Below, piece after piece: positions 13,781 through 19,435 of a DNA stretch of 20,625 bases. Numbering within the stretch: the stretch's first letter is position 1; every line of letters starts with the position of its first letter. Where the stretch lies: NCBI GenBank assembly GCA_040905045.1, contig JBBDSH010000082.1, positions 1-20,625 of the forward strand, in the 5' to 3' direction. The translations under genes and the position numbers were made by a program. The DNA comes from JBBDSH01 sp040905045 (GTDB lineage Bacteria; Pseudomonadota; Gammaproteobacteria; Eutrophobiales; Eutrophobiaceae). Under the pieces are notes generated by a model that was given only the letters and a program-made list of their open reading frames with translations, ran no database searches and was not told the DNA's origin.

Positions 13781-13818
13781 TTGTAACTTATGACTTGTTA
13801 CTTGTAACTTTGTTACAA
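13781..13818 (+). repeat. Heptamer array C and overlapping palindrome at the rplN stop
   Basis: Four plus-strand units lie at 13781-13808: TTGTAAC, TTATGAC, TTGTTAC and TTGTAAC. The last unit is followed by TTT and GTTACAA (13812-13818), which makes a perfect 7-bp palindrome with a 3-base loop. The rplN stop codon (13813-13815) lies inside the palindrome. The four units match array A on the opposite strand at 27 of 28 bases. Confidence 0.88.
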
Positions 13819-14181
13819 AACCTCTGGTGCGAGCGAAATAATCTTCATGAATTTTTCGCTGCGCAGTTCACGCGTCACCGGACCGAATATGCGCGTGCCG
13901 ATGGGCTGCAGCTGCGGGTTCAGCAGCACCGCCGCATTGCCGTCAAAGCGGATTAATGAACCGTCCGCGCGGCGCACGCCCTTGCGGGTCCGCACGACCA
14001 CGGCATGATAGGTCTCACCCTTCTTCACCTTGCCGCGCGGAATAGCCTCCTTGACGCTGACCTTGATGATGTCGCCGATCCCGGCATAGCGCCTCTTGGA
14101 GCCGCCAAGAACCTTGACACACATTAAACGACGCGCGCCGCTGTTGTCGGCCGCGTTCAGAATTGTCTGCATCTGTATCAT
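13813..14181 (-). CDS. rplN: 50S ribosomal protein L14
   Basis: This protein has 122 residues (123 in E. coli). L14 (uL14) sits at the subunit interface, forming bridges B5 and B8 with 16S rRNA. The sequence is nearly that of E. coli, with MIQMQTILNAADNSGARRLM, the stretch KVLGGSKRRYAGIGDIIKVS, KEAIPRGKVKKGE and the fully conserved C-terminus EKFMKIISLAPEVL. ATG 14181 has GGAG at a spacing of 8. It is the first gene of the classical spc operon, and its 36-base gap to rpsQ shows no clear promoter. Its stop codon is embedded in a repeat palindrome. Confidence 0.99.
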   Translation of the reverse strand: MIQMQTILNAADNSGARRLMCVKVLGGSKRRYAGIGDIIKVSVKEAIPRGKVKKGETYHAVVVRTRKGVRRADGSLIRFDGNAAVLLNPQLQPIGTRIFGPVTRELRSEKFMKIISLAPEVL

Positions 14182-14217
14182 GTGTGTTCTCCGATTATTC
14201 CTTCCGCCGGGCTCTCG

Positions 14218-14493
14218 TTACAGCGCTCTCGATACGATCTTCTGCAGGCGCCAGGCCTTGTGCTTGGAGATCGGCCGCGTCGACTCGATGATAACGATAT
14301 CGCCTTCGTTGCATTCGTTGTTCTCATCATGAGCGATGACCTTCGTCGACTTGCGCACGTACTTTTCGTAAACCGGGTGCTTGACCATGCGCGGCACGGA
14401 TACGGAGATGGATTTGTCCATCTTGTTGCTGACTACGCGCCCGCGCATGGTTCTCGCGGTTGTTGCCGATTCCTGTACGGTTGCTTCGCTCAT
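14218..14493 (-). CDS. rpsQ: 30S ribosomal protein S17
   Basis: This protein has 91 residues (84 in E. coli). The extra residues are in the N-terminal SEATVQESATTA stretch. S17 (uS17) is an early 16S rRNA binder of the 30S body with an OB fold. Conserved parts are MRGRVVSNKMDKSISV, HPVYEKYVRKSTKVIAHDE and NEGDIVIIESTRPISKHK. The start ATG at 14493 overlaps the rpmC stop by the ATGA arrangement (14490-14493), so translation is probably coupled. It is the last gene of the classical S10 operon. Confidence 0.99.
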   Translation of the reverse strand: MSEATVQESATTARTMRGRVVSNKMDKSISVSVPRMVKHPVYEKYVRKSTKVIAHDENNECNEGDIVIIESTRPISKHKAWRLQKIVSRAL

Positions 14494-14693
14494 GCCTGTT
14501 TACTCTTCTTTTCCATATCGGTTAATACTGTCTTTATCCGGGCTATGTCCCGGCGTACCGCCTGGATCTGGCTCGGTTTGCTCAACTGCCCGGAACCCTT
14601 CTGCATGCGCAGGTTGAACTGCTCGCGATGCAGATCCAGCAACAGCGTGTTCAGTTCCTCGGTCGATTTCTGTCTCAGATCCGTCGCTTTCAT
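14490..14693 (-). CDS. rpmC: 50S ribosomal protein L29
   Basis: From ATG 14693 the protein has 67 residues, beginning MKATDLRQKSTEELNTLL. An in-frame GTG one codon upstream (14696) is possible, but the ATG forms a TGATG overlap with the rplP stop and matches family starts. L29 (uL29) is a two-helix protein at the tunnel exit that helps dock trigger factor and SRP. The signature HREQFNLRMQKGSGQL and the second helix VRRDIARIKTVL are present. It overlaps both neighbours (1 base with rplP, 4 with rpsQ). Confidence 0.97.
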   Translation of the reverse strand: MKATDLRQKSTEELNTLLLDLHREQFNLRMQKGSGQLSKPSQIQAVRRDIARIKTVLTDMEKKSKQA

Positions 14694-15106
14694 CACAGTA
14701 ACGTCCTGCTGGTAAACGTGGTCTGAACCGGCAACTTGGCGGCGGCCAGCTCAAAGGCCTCGCGCGCCAGTTCCTCGGATACACCTTCAATCTCATACAG
14801 CATCTTGCCGGGCTTGATCTGTGCAACCCAGTACTCGACGTTGCCCTTGCCCTTGCCCATGCGCACTTCCAGCGGCTTGGTGCTGATGGGCTTGTCCGGG
14901 AATATCCGGATCCAGAGCTTGCCGCCGCGCTTGACGTGGCGCGTGATAGCCCGGCGGGCGGCCTCGACCTGGCGGGCGGTAATGCGTCCGCGCGTGGTCG
15001 CCTTGAGACCGTATTCACCGAAACTGACCTTGTTGCCGCTGTTCGCCATGCCGCGGTTACGGCCCTTTTGCTGTTTCCTGAATTTTGTTCTTTTCGGTTG
15101 TAACAC
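14693..15106 (-). CDS. rplP: 50S ribosomal protein L16
   Basis: The product starts at GTG 15106 and has 137 residues (136 in E. coli), beginning MLQPKRTKFRKQQKGRNRG. GGAG is 7 bases before the GTG. The frame runs open upstream to 15316, but that part overlaps rpsC and is not L16. L16 (uL16) organises the A-site region near the peptidyl transferase centre. Conserved parts are LWIRIFPDKPISTKPLEVRM, MGKGKGNVEYWVAQIKPG and EELAREAFELAAAKLP. The arginine before MGKGKG corresponds to the residue hydroxylated by the RoxA/YcfD oxygenase in E. coli. The start is 16 bases after rpsC. Confidence 0.97.
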   Translation of the reverse strand: MLQPKRTKFRKQQKGRNRGMANSGNKVSFGEYGLKATTRGRITARQVEAARRAITRHVKRGGKLWIRIFPDKPISTKPLEVRMGKGKGNVEYWVAQIKPGKMLYEIEGVSEELAREAFELAAAKLPVQTTFTSRTLL

Positions 15107-15122
15107 TTCTCTACTCCAACGA

Positions 15123-15800
15123 TTAAGCCGTTGATGTCTGGGTTGCCGCTTCTTCCTCAACCGGCTGTTCCATGCCGAAAATCTCGCCCTTGAAGATCCA
15201 GACCTTGACGCCGATAACACCGTAGGTGGTATTGGCTTCGGCAAGGCCGTAGTCGATGTCCGCACGCAGGGTATGCAACGGCACGCGGCCCTCGCGATAC
15301 CACTCGGAGCGGGCAATCTCGGCGCCGTTCAGGCGGCCGCTGACGTGAATCTTGATGCCCAGCGCGCCGAGTCGCATGGTATTGGTCACCGCGCGCTTCA
15401 TGGCGCGGCGGAACATGATGCGCCGCTCAATCTGCTGGGCCACACTTTCGGCCACCAGGTAGGCGTCCAGTTCCGGCTTGCGGATTTCCTCGACGCTGAC
15501 CGTCGCCGGCACACCCATCATCCTGGAAATCTCCTTGCGCAGTTTCTCGATGTCTTCGCCCTTCTTGCCGATCACAATGCCCGGCCGCGCTGTGTGGATC
15601 ACCACTCGTGCGTTATTGGCCGGCCGCTCGATCTGGATGCGGCTGACCGAGGCATTGGAAAGCTTCTTGCGCAGGTAATCCCGTACAGCCAGGTCCGTAT
15701 GCAGATAGCCCGCATAATCGCGGGATTTGGCATACCAGGTGGAGGTCCAGTCCTTGATAATGCCAAGGCGAATACCCGTTGGATGTACTTTCTGTCCCAT
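15123..15800 (-). CDS. rpsC: 30S ribosomal protein S3
   Basis: This protein has 225 residues (233 in E. coli). S3 (uS3) forms part of the mRNA entry channel helicase with S4 and S5. It starts GQKVHPTGIRLGIIKDWTS. The KH type-2 domain has its GKKG loop at residues 78-81. The C-terminal S3 domain shows GIKIHVSGRLNGAEIARSEW and GVIGVKVWIFKGEI. The tail is short and acidic (EQPVEEEAATQTSTA). It starts 8 bases after rplV. Confidence 0.99.
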   Translation of the reverse strand: MGQKVHPTGIRLGIIKDWTSTWYAKSRDYAGYLHTDLAVRDYLRKKLSNASVSRIQIERPANNARVVIHTARPGIVIGKKGEDIEKLRKEISRMMGVPATVSVEEIRKPELDAYLVAESVAQQIERRIMFRRAMKRAVTNTMRLGALGIKIHVSGRLNGAEIARSEWYREGRVPLHTLRADIDYGLAEANTTYGVIGVKVWIFKGEIFGMEQPVEEEAATQTSTA

Positions 15801-15808
15801 AAGCTATC

Positions 15809-16147
15809 TCACTCTCCGGCTTCCGCCACGGTCACCGTCAGATGAGCCGTCGGTTTCATTAATCGGTCCGCCCTGCCGCGGGCTCGCGGGCGCAGCCGTT
15901 TCATGGCCGGGCCCTGGTTGACGAATATCTCCGTCACCTTGAGTTCATCAATGTCGGCGCCGTCATTGTGCTCGGCGTTGGCAATGGCCGACTCCAGCAG
16001 TTTCTTCAGGGTCGCCGCCGGCTTTTTATTGCTGAACGCCAGGATATTCAGCGCCTTGTCGACGCGCTGACCCCGGATCTGATCGGCCACCAGCCGCAGT
16101 TTCTGCGGTGACAGTCGTGTGAATCGCAATGTCGCTGATGTCGCCAT
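15809..16147 (-). CDS. rplV: 50S ribosomal protein L22
   Basis: This protein has 112 residues (110 in E. coli). L22 (uL22) lines the constriction of the exit tunnel with a long beta hairpin, where macrolide-resistance changes occur in other bacteria. The core shows LRFTRLSPQKLRLVADQIRG, ALNILAFSNKKPA, SAIANAEHNDGADIDELKV and the hairpin tip GPAMKRLRPRARGRADRL. The hairpin looks full length, with no deletion. It starts 10 bases after rpsS. Confidence 0.99.
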   Translation of the reverse strand: MATSATLRFTRLSPQKLRLVADQIRGQRVDKALNILAFSNKKPAATLKKLLESAIANAEHNDGADIDELKVTEIFVNQGPAMKRLRPRARGRADRLMKPTAHLTVTVAEAGE

Positions 16148-16157
16148 GTCTCGTTCT

Positions 16158-16430
16158 CTATTTGCTCTTCTTGTCCGCCGCGTGGCCGCGGAAGGTCCGG
16201 GTCACGGCAAACTCGCCCAGCTTGTGGCCGACCATGTTTTCGGAAATATAAATCGGCATATGGTCGCGGCCGTTATGCACGGCAATGGTCAGACCGACCA
16301 TATCCGGCAGTACCATGGACCGGCGCGACCAGGTCTTGATCGGACGCTTGTCATTATTCGCTGCCGCCGTTTCCACCTTCTTGATCAGATGGTGATCCAC
16401 GAACGGTCCTTTTTTAATCGAACGGCCCAC
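16158..16430 (-). CDS. rpsS: 30S ribosomal protein S19
   Basis: The start codon is GTG 16430, giving 90 residues (92 in E. coli) beginning GRSIKKGPFVDHHLIKKV. No other start fits the family. S19 (uS19) lies in the 30S head with S13 and contacts the large subunit. The signature MVGHKLGEFAVTRTFRGHA is intact. The GTG shares one base with the TAG stop of rplB (TAGTG), so coupled re-initiation is likely. Confidence 0.98.
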   Translation of the reverse strand: MGRSIKKGPFVDHHLIKKVETAAANNDKRPIKTWSRRSMVLPDMVGLTIAVHNGRDHMPIYISENMVGHKLGEFAVTRTFRGHAADKKSK

Positions 16431-17266
16431 TACTTCTCTCCTCGGCTCTTGCGTTTGCGCACAATCAGGCTGTCGGTGCGCTTGTTCTTTCTGGTCTTGT
16501 AACCCTTGGTGGGCATGCCCCAGGGTGAAACCGGATGGCGCCCGCCGGAGGTGCGGCCCTCGCCGCCGCCGTGGGGGTGATCCACCGGATTCATCACCAC
16601 ACCGCGCACAGTAGGCCGTACACCGCGCCAGCGTTTGGCGCCGGCCTTGCCCAGCTTGCGCAGGGAATGTTCCACATTGCTGGCCTCACCGATGGTGGCG
16701 CGACACTGAATCGCCACACGGCGCATTTCGCCGGAACGCAGCCGCAGCGTCGCGTAGGCACCCTCGCGGGCGACCAGTTGCACGCCGGCGCCGGCACTGC
16801 GGGCAATCTGGGCACCCTTGCCCGGTTTCATTTCCACGCAGTGCACCGTCGTGCCCAACGGGATATTCCGCAGCGGCAGACAGTTGCCCGGCTCGATGGC
16901 GGCGCCCGAACCGGACATCAGGCTTGCGCCCTGCCGGACCTTGTTCGGCGCGATGATGTAGCGCCGCTCGCCATCGGCATACAGCAACAGGGCCAGATGC
17001 GCCGTGCGGTTGGGATCGTATTCAATCCGTTCGACCTTCGCCGGGATGCCGTCCTTGTCGCGCTTGAAATCGACGATGCGGTAACGCTGCTTGGCGCCGC
17101 CGCCGCGATGGCGCACGGTGATACGACCGTGGTTGTTGCGTCCGGATGTCTTGTTCTGCTTGTCCAGCAACGGCTCATACGGCTCGCCCTTGTGCAGCTC
17201 CGGTGTTATCACCTTGATCATGCCGCGGCGGCCGGGAGAAATCGGTTTTGGTCTCATTAATGCCAT
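16430..17266 (-). CDS. rplB: 50S ribosomal protein L2
   Basis: This protein has 278 residues (273 in E. coli). L2 (uL2) is needed for subunit joining and supports the peptidyl transferase centre. The N-terminal RNA-binding part begins MALMRPKPISPGRRGMIKV, with NNHGRITVRHRGGGAKQRYR at about 44-63. The C-terminal part carries the signature MNPVDHPHGGGEGR, in which H230 corresponds to E. coli H229. ATG 17266 lies 11 bases after rplW. It ends in a lysine/arginine-rich tail. Confidence 0.99.
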   Translation of the reverse strand: MALMRPKPISPGRRGMIKVITPELHKGEPYEPLLDKQNKTSGRNNHGRITVRHRGGGAKQRYRIVDFKRDKDGIPAKVERIEYDPNRTAHLALLLYADGERRYIIAPNKVRQGASLMSGSGAAIEPGNCLPLRNIPLGTTVHCVEMKPGKGAQIARSAGAGVQLVAREGAYATLRLRSGEMRRVAIQCRATIGEASNVEHSLRKLGKAGAKRWRGVRPTVRGVVMNPVDHPHGGGEGRTSGGRHPVSPWGMPTKGYKTRKNKRTDSLIVRKRKSRGEK

Positions 17267-17277
17267 TACTGCGCTCC

Positions 17278-17586
17278 TCAGGCTCCGACGAAGTCGATGT
17301 CGAAACCGGGTTTCAACTTGACGTAGGCTTTTTTCCAGTCGGACCGTTTGCCGATGCTCTGGCGGAAGGCCTTGCGCTTGCCCTTGACGGTCAGCACCTG
17401 CACGGACTCCACCTGAACCTCGAACATCAGTTCCACTGCCTGCTTGATTTCCGGCTTGGTGGCGTGCTTTTCCACCTTGAACACGAACTGCCGGTTCTTC
17501 TCGCCGATCATGGTGCTCTTCTCGGTAACGCGCGGTTCCAGCAGCACCTTCATCAGCTTTTGCTGTTTGACGGGGTTCGTACTCAT
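17278..17586 (-). CDS. rplW: 50S ribosomal protein L23
   Basis: From ATG 17586 the product has 102 residues (100 in E. coli), beginning MSTNPVKQQKLMKVLLEPRV. This start overlaps the rplD stop as ATGA. An in-frame ATG at 17595 adds three residues, has AAGG at a better spacing, and cannot be excluded. The frame is open further to 17832, but that part overlaps rplD and is not L23. L23 (uL23) sits at the tunnel exit and is the docking site for trigger factor, SRP and the translocon. The family pattern shows EKSTMIGEKNRQFVFKV and VLTVKGKRKAFRQSIGKRS. Confidence 0.95.
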   Translation of the reverse strand: MSTNPVKQQKLMKVLLEPRVTEKSTMIGEKNRQFVFKVEKHATKPEIKQAVELMFEVQVESVQVLTVKGKRKAFRQSIGKRSDWKKAYVKLKPGFDIDFVGA

Positions 17587-18200
17587 GTCAGCCATGCCTC
17601 TACCTTCTCCAGCGCCGCTTTGGTCATCACCACATTCTTGAAGCCAATCAATGTGTACGGATTCATCTCCTCGGTATCGATAATGTCCACATGAGGGATG
17701 TTGCGCGTGGCCAGCCAGGTCTGTTCGCTGAAATCGTCGGTAATAATCAATACATCCTCGACACCCAGATCCGCCAGGGCCTGAATGGCCAGTTTCGTCT
17801 TCGGCTCTTCCAGGGAAAAATCCTCGACACACTTGAGACGTTCCTGGCGCACCAGTTCCGAGAGGATGGAACGCATGGCGCCGCGGTACATTTTACGGTT
17901 CACCTTGGGATTGTATTCCTTCGGCTTGGCCGCAAAGGTCACGCCGCCGCCGCGCCATATGGGGCTGCGGATGGTACCGGACCGGGCCCGGCCGAGGCCT
18001 TTCTGCCGCCACGGTTTCTTGCCGCCGCCGCGCACCTGGGCGCGCGTTTTCTGTGCCCGGGTGCCGGCACGCGCCCGGCTCATGTAGGCATTCAATACCT
18101 GGTGGATCAGGGCCTCATTGAACGGCGCGTCGAAAATAGTGTCGGAGACGCTCACCTTGCCCGCTTTCTTTTTACCGGTTGCGTGTAATTTCAGATCCAT
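17583..18200 (-). CDS. rplD: 50S ribosomal protein L4
   Basis: From ATG 18200 the protein has 205 residues (201 in E. coli), beginning MDLKLHATGKKKAGKVSVSD. An in-frame ATG at 18206 adds two residues and overlaps the rplC stop (TGATG), so it is a real alternative. L4 (uL4) extends a loop into the tunnel constriction. The loop sequence GKKPWRQKGLGRARSGTIRS is complete. The globular part has MYRGAMRSILSELVRQERL and DVLIITDDFSEQTWLATRN. In E. coli L4 represses the S10 operon through the rpsJ leader. No such leader was recognised here. Confidence 0.96.
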   Translation of the reverse strand: MDLKLHATGKKKAGKVSVSDTIFDAPFNEALIHQVLNAYMSRARAGTRAQKTRAQVRGGGKKPWRQKGLGRARSGTIRSPIWRGGGVTFAAKPKEYNPKVNRKMYRGAMRSILSELVRQERLKCVEDFSLEEPKTKLAIQALADLGVEDVLIITDDFSEQTWLATRNIPHVDIIDTEEMNPYTLIGFKNVVMTKAALEKVEAWLT

Positions 18201-18205
18201 AATCA

Positions 18206-18847
18206 TCAGCCCGCCTTCACCGCCGGTGTAATAACGACACGGCCACCCTTGGCACCGGGCACCGAACCCTTTATCAAAAGCAGGTTGCGCTCGGCGTCCA
18301 CGCGAACTACTTCCAGATTCTGGGTGGTATTGCGGGTATTGCCCATATGGCCGGCCATGCGTTTGCCCTTGAGCACCCGGCCCGGTGTCTGGCACTGGCC
18401 GATGGAACCCGGCGCGCGATGGGCGCGGGAGTTGCCGTGGGAGTTGCGCTGACCGCTGAAATGGTGCCGCTTGATGGCGCCGGCAAAACCCTTGCCGATG
18501 GTGGTGCCGCTGACATCCACCTTCTGGCCGTCCTGGAAAATATCCACCTTGATTTCGGCGCCCGGTGACAGTTCAGTTTCGTCACTGTCATTAAGCCGGA
18601 ATTCCATCAGGCCCTCGGCGGTTTCCACTTCGGACCTGGCCAGATTGCCGGCCATGGCCTTGTTGATCAGGCCGCGGCGCTTCCCGCCCCATGCGATCTG
18701 CACGGCGCGATAGCCGTCCGTTTCCGGATCCAGCAGGCGCGTCACACGGTTGGGCGACACTTCGATCACCGTCACGGGCACGGACTGGCCCTGGTCCGTG
18801 AAGACCCGGGTCATGCCTCTTTTTCGCCCTACGATTCCTATAGTCAC
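18206..18847 (-). CDS. rplC: 50S ribosomal protein L3
   Basis: The product starts at GTG 18847 (AGGT 8 bases upstream) and has 213 residues (209 in E. coli). The start TIGIVGRKRGMTRVFTDQG matches the family and no ATG fits better. L3 (uL3) starts 50S assembly and sends an extension to the peptidyl transferase centre. The extension carries GTTIGKGFAGAIKRHHFSG and GSIGQCQTPGRVLKGKRMAG. Q151 corresponds to the glutamine methylated by PrmB in E. coli (Q150). The gene follows a 164-base repeat-filled gap after rpsJ. Confidence 0.98.
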   Translation of the reverse strand: MTIGIVGRKRGMTRVFTDQGQSVPVTVIEVSPNRVTRLLDPETDGYRAVQIAWGGKRRGLINKAMAGNLARSEVETAEGLMEFRLNDSDETELSPGAEIKVDIFQDGQKVDVSGTTIGKGFAGAIKRHHFSGQRNSHGNSRAHRAPGSIGQCQTPGRVLKGKRMAGHMGNTRNTTQNLEVVRVDAERNLLLIKGSVPGAKGGRVVITPAVKAG

Positions 18848-18876
18848 TGTTCGCTACCTAATCTGTTAGCTATGTA

Positions 18877-18889
18877 ATACCACTGGTAT
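18877..18889. repeat. 13-base perfect dyad in the rpsJ-rplC spacer
   Basis: ATACCA and TGGTAT flank a central C, an operator-like symmetry 30 bases upstream of the rplC start. Nothing else supports a regulatory role, and such a dyad can occur by chance. Confidence 0.35.
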
Positions 18890-18899
18890 CAAGCAAAAA

Positions 18900-18920
18900 G
18901 TATAAAGTTGAAAGTTAAAG
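18900..18920 (-). repeat. Short heptamer array, inverted partner, in the rpsJ-rplC spacer
   Basis: Three plus-strand blocks are GTATAAA, GTTGAAA and GTTAAAG. On the minus strand they read CTTTAAC, TTTCAAC and TTTATAC, the same style as the array at 18957-19016 but in the opposite orientation. The two arrays are separated by about 36 bases and could fold on each other. Confidence 0.55.
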
Positions 18921-18956
18921 GAGATGTGTGCCCGGCTATCGCTGCAAGGCATAAAC

Positions 18957-19016
18957 TTTCCACCCTCTTTCCACTTTAAACTTGTACCTTGAACCTTGAA
19001 CCTTATACCTTTTAAC
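18957..19016 (+). repeat. Heptamer array, TTGNACC/TTTNAAC variant, in the rpsJ-rplC spacer
   Basis: After TTTCCAC (18957-18963) and a 4-base break come seven contiguous 7-base blocks at 18968-19016: TTTCCAC, TTTAAAC, TTGTACC, TTGAACC, TTGAACC, TTATACC and TTTTAAC. The last block contains the rpsJ stop codon (19012-19014). The register and the TT....C frame match arrays A to D, but positions 5-7 favour ACC or AAC. Confidence 0.8.
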
Positions 19017-19326
19017 TAAGCTTGATCTGTACGTCGACGCCGGCGGCCAGATCCAGTTTCATCAGCGCATCCACGGTCTTGTCCGTCGGGTTGACGATAT
19101 CCATCAAACGTTTGTGCGTCCGGATTTCATACTGATCGCGCGCGTCTTTATTGACATGCGGCGAGACCAGCACCGTATAACGCTCCTTCTTCGTGGGCAG
19201 AGGAATAGGCCCTTTCACCTGCGCACCGGTACGGCGCGCGGTTTCCACGATCTCCTTCGTCGACTGATCGATCAGCCTGTGATCGAAAGCCTTGAGACGT
19301 ATGCGTATGACCTGTTTCTCCGCCAT
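19012..19326 (-). CDS. rpsJ: 30S ribosomal protein S10 (NusE)
   Basis: This protein has 104 residues (103 in E. coli). S10 (uS10) belongs to the 30S head and, as NusE, links NusB and NusG to RNA polymerase in antitermination and coupling. Conserved stretches are IRIRLKAFDHRLIDQSTKEI, the signature KGPIPLPTKKERYTVLVSPH and RTHKRLMDIVNPTDKTVDAL. The ribosome binding site before ATG 19326 is weak (GGAAAG about 11 bases away). The gene is flanked by repeat-filled gaps on both sides, and its stop codon lies in a heptamer unit. Confidence 0.99.
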   Translation of the reverse strand: MAEKQVIRIRLKAFDHRLIDQSTKEIVETARRTGAQVKGPIPLPTKKERYTVLVSPHVNKDARDQYEIRTHKRLMDIVNPTDKTVDALMKLDLAAGVDVQIKLS

Positions 19327-19363
19327 TTTCGTTTAACTTTCCGACTTTTAATCTTTAAATGTT

Positions 19364-19396
19364 GGTGGGTTTCGCTCCGCTCAACCCACCCTACGT
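19364..19396. repeat. GGTGGGTT...AACCCACC palindromic element, copy 2
   Basis: GGTGGGTT (19364-19371) pairs perfectly with AACCCACC (19383-19390) across an 11-base loop, followed by CTACGT. It is near-identical to 6027-6060 apart from the loop. It lies between tuf and rpsJ, directly joined to heptamer array D. Confidence 0.85.
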
Positions 19397-19431
19397 GTAT
19401 TACTTGTTACTTGTGACTTGTTACTTATGAC
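19397..19431 (+). repeat. Heptamer array D in the tuf-rpsJ spacer
   Basis: Five plus-strand blocks are GTATTAC, TTGTTAC, TTGTGAC, TTGTTAC and TTATGAC. The array starts right after the palindromic element copy 2 and ends 4 bases before the tuf stop codon (19436-19438). In the mRNA it is read as GTNAYAA units. Confidence 0.88.
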
Positions 19432-19435
19432 TTAA

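Noticed and set aside
15107..15316. N-terminal extension of the rplP frame
   Set aside because: The open frame overlaps rpsC. L16 homology begins at GTG 15106, which has its own GGAG site.
17587..17832. N-terminal extension of the rplW frame over rplD
   Set aside because: L23 similarity starts at 17586, or at most 17595. The upstream part is a shadow of rplD.
18207..18395. N-terminal extension of the rplD frame over rplC
   Set aside because: L4 similarity starts at 18200-18206. The upstream part is a shadow of rplC.
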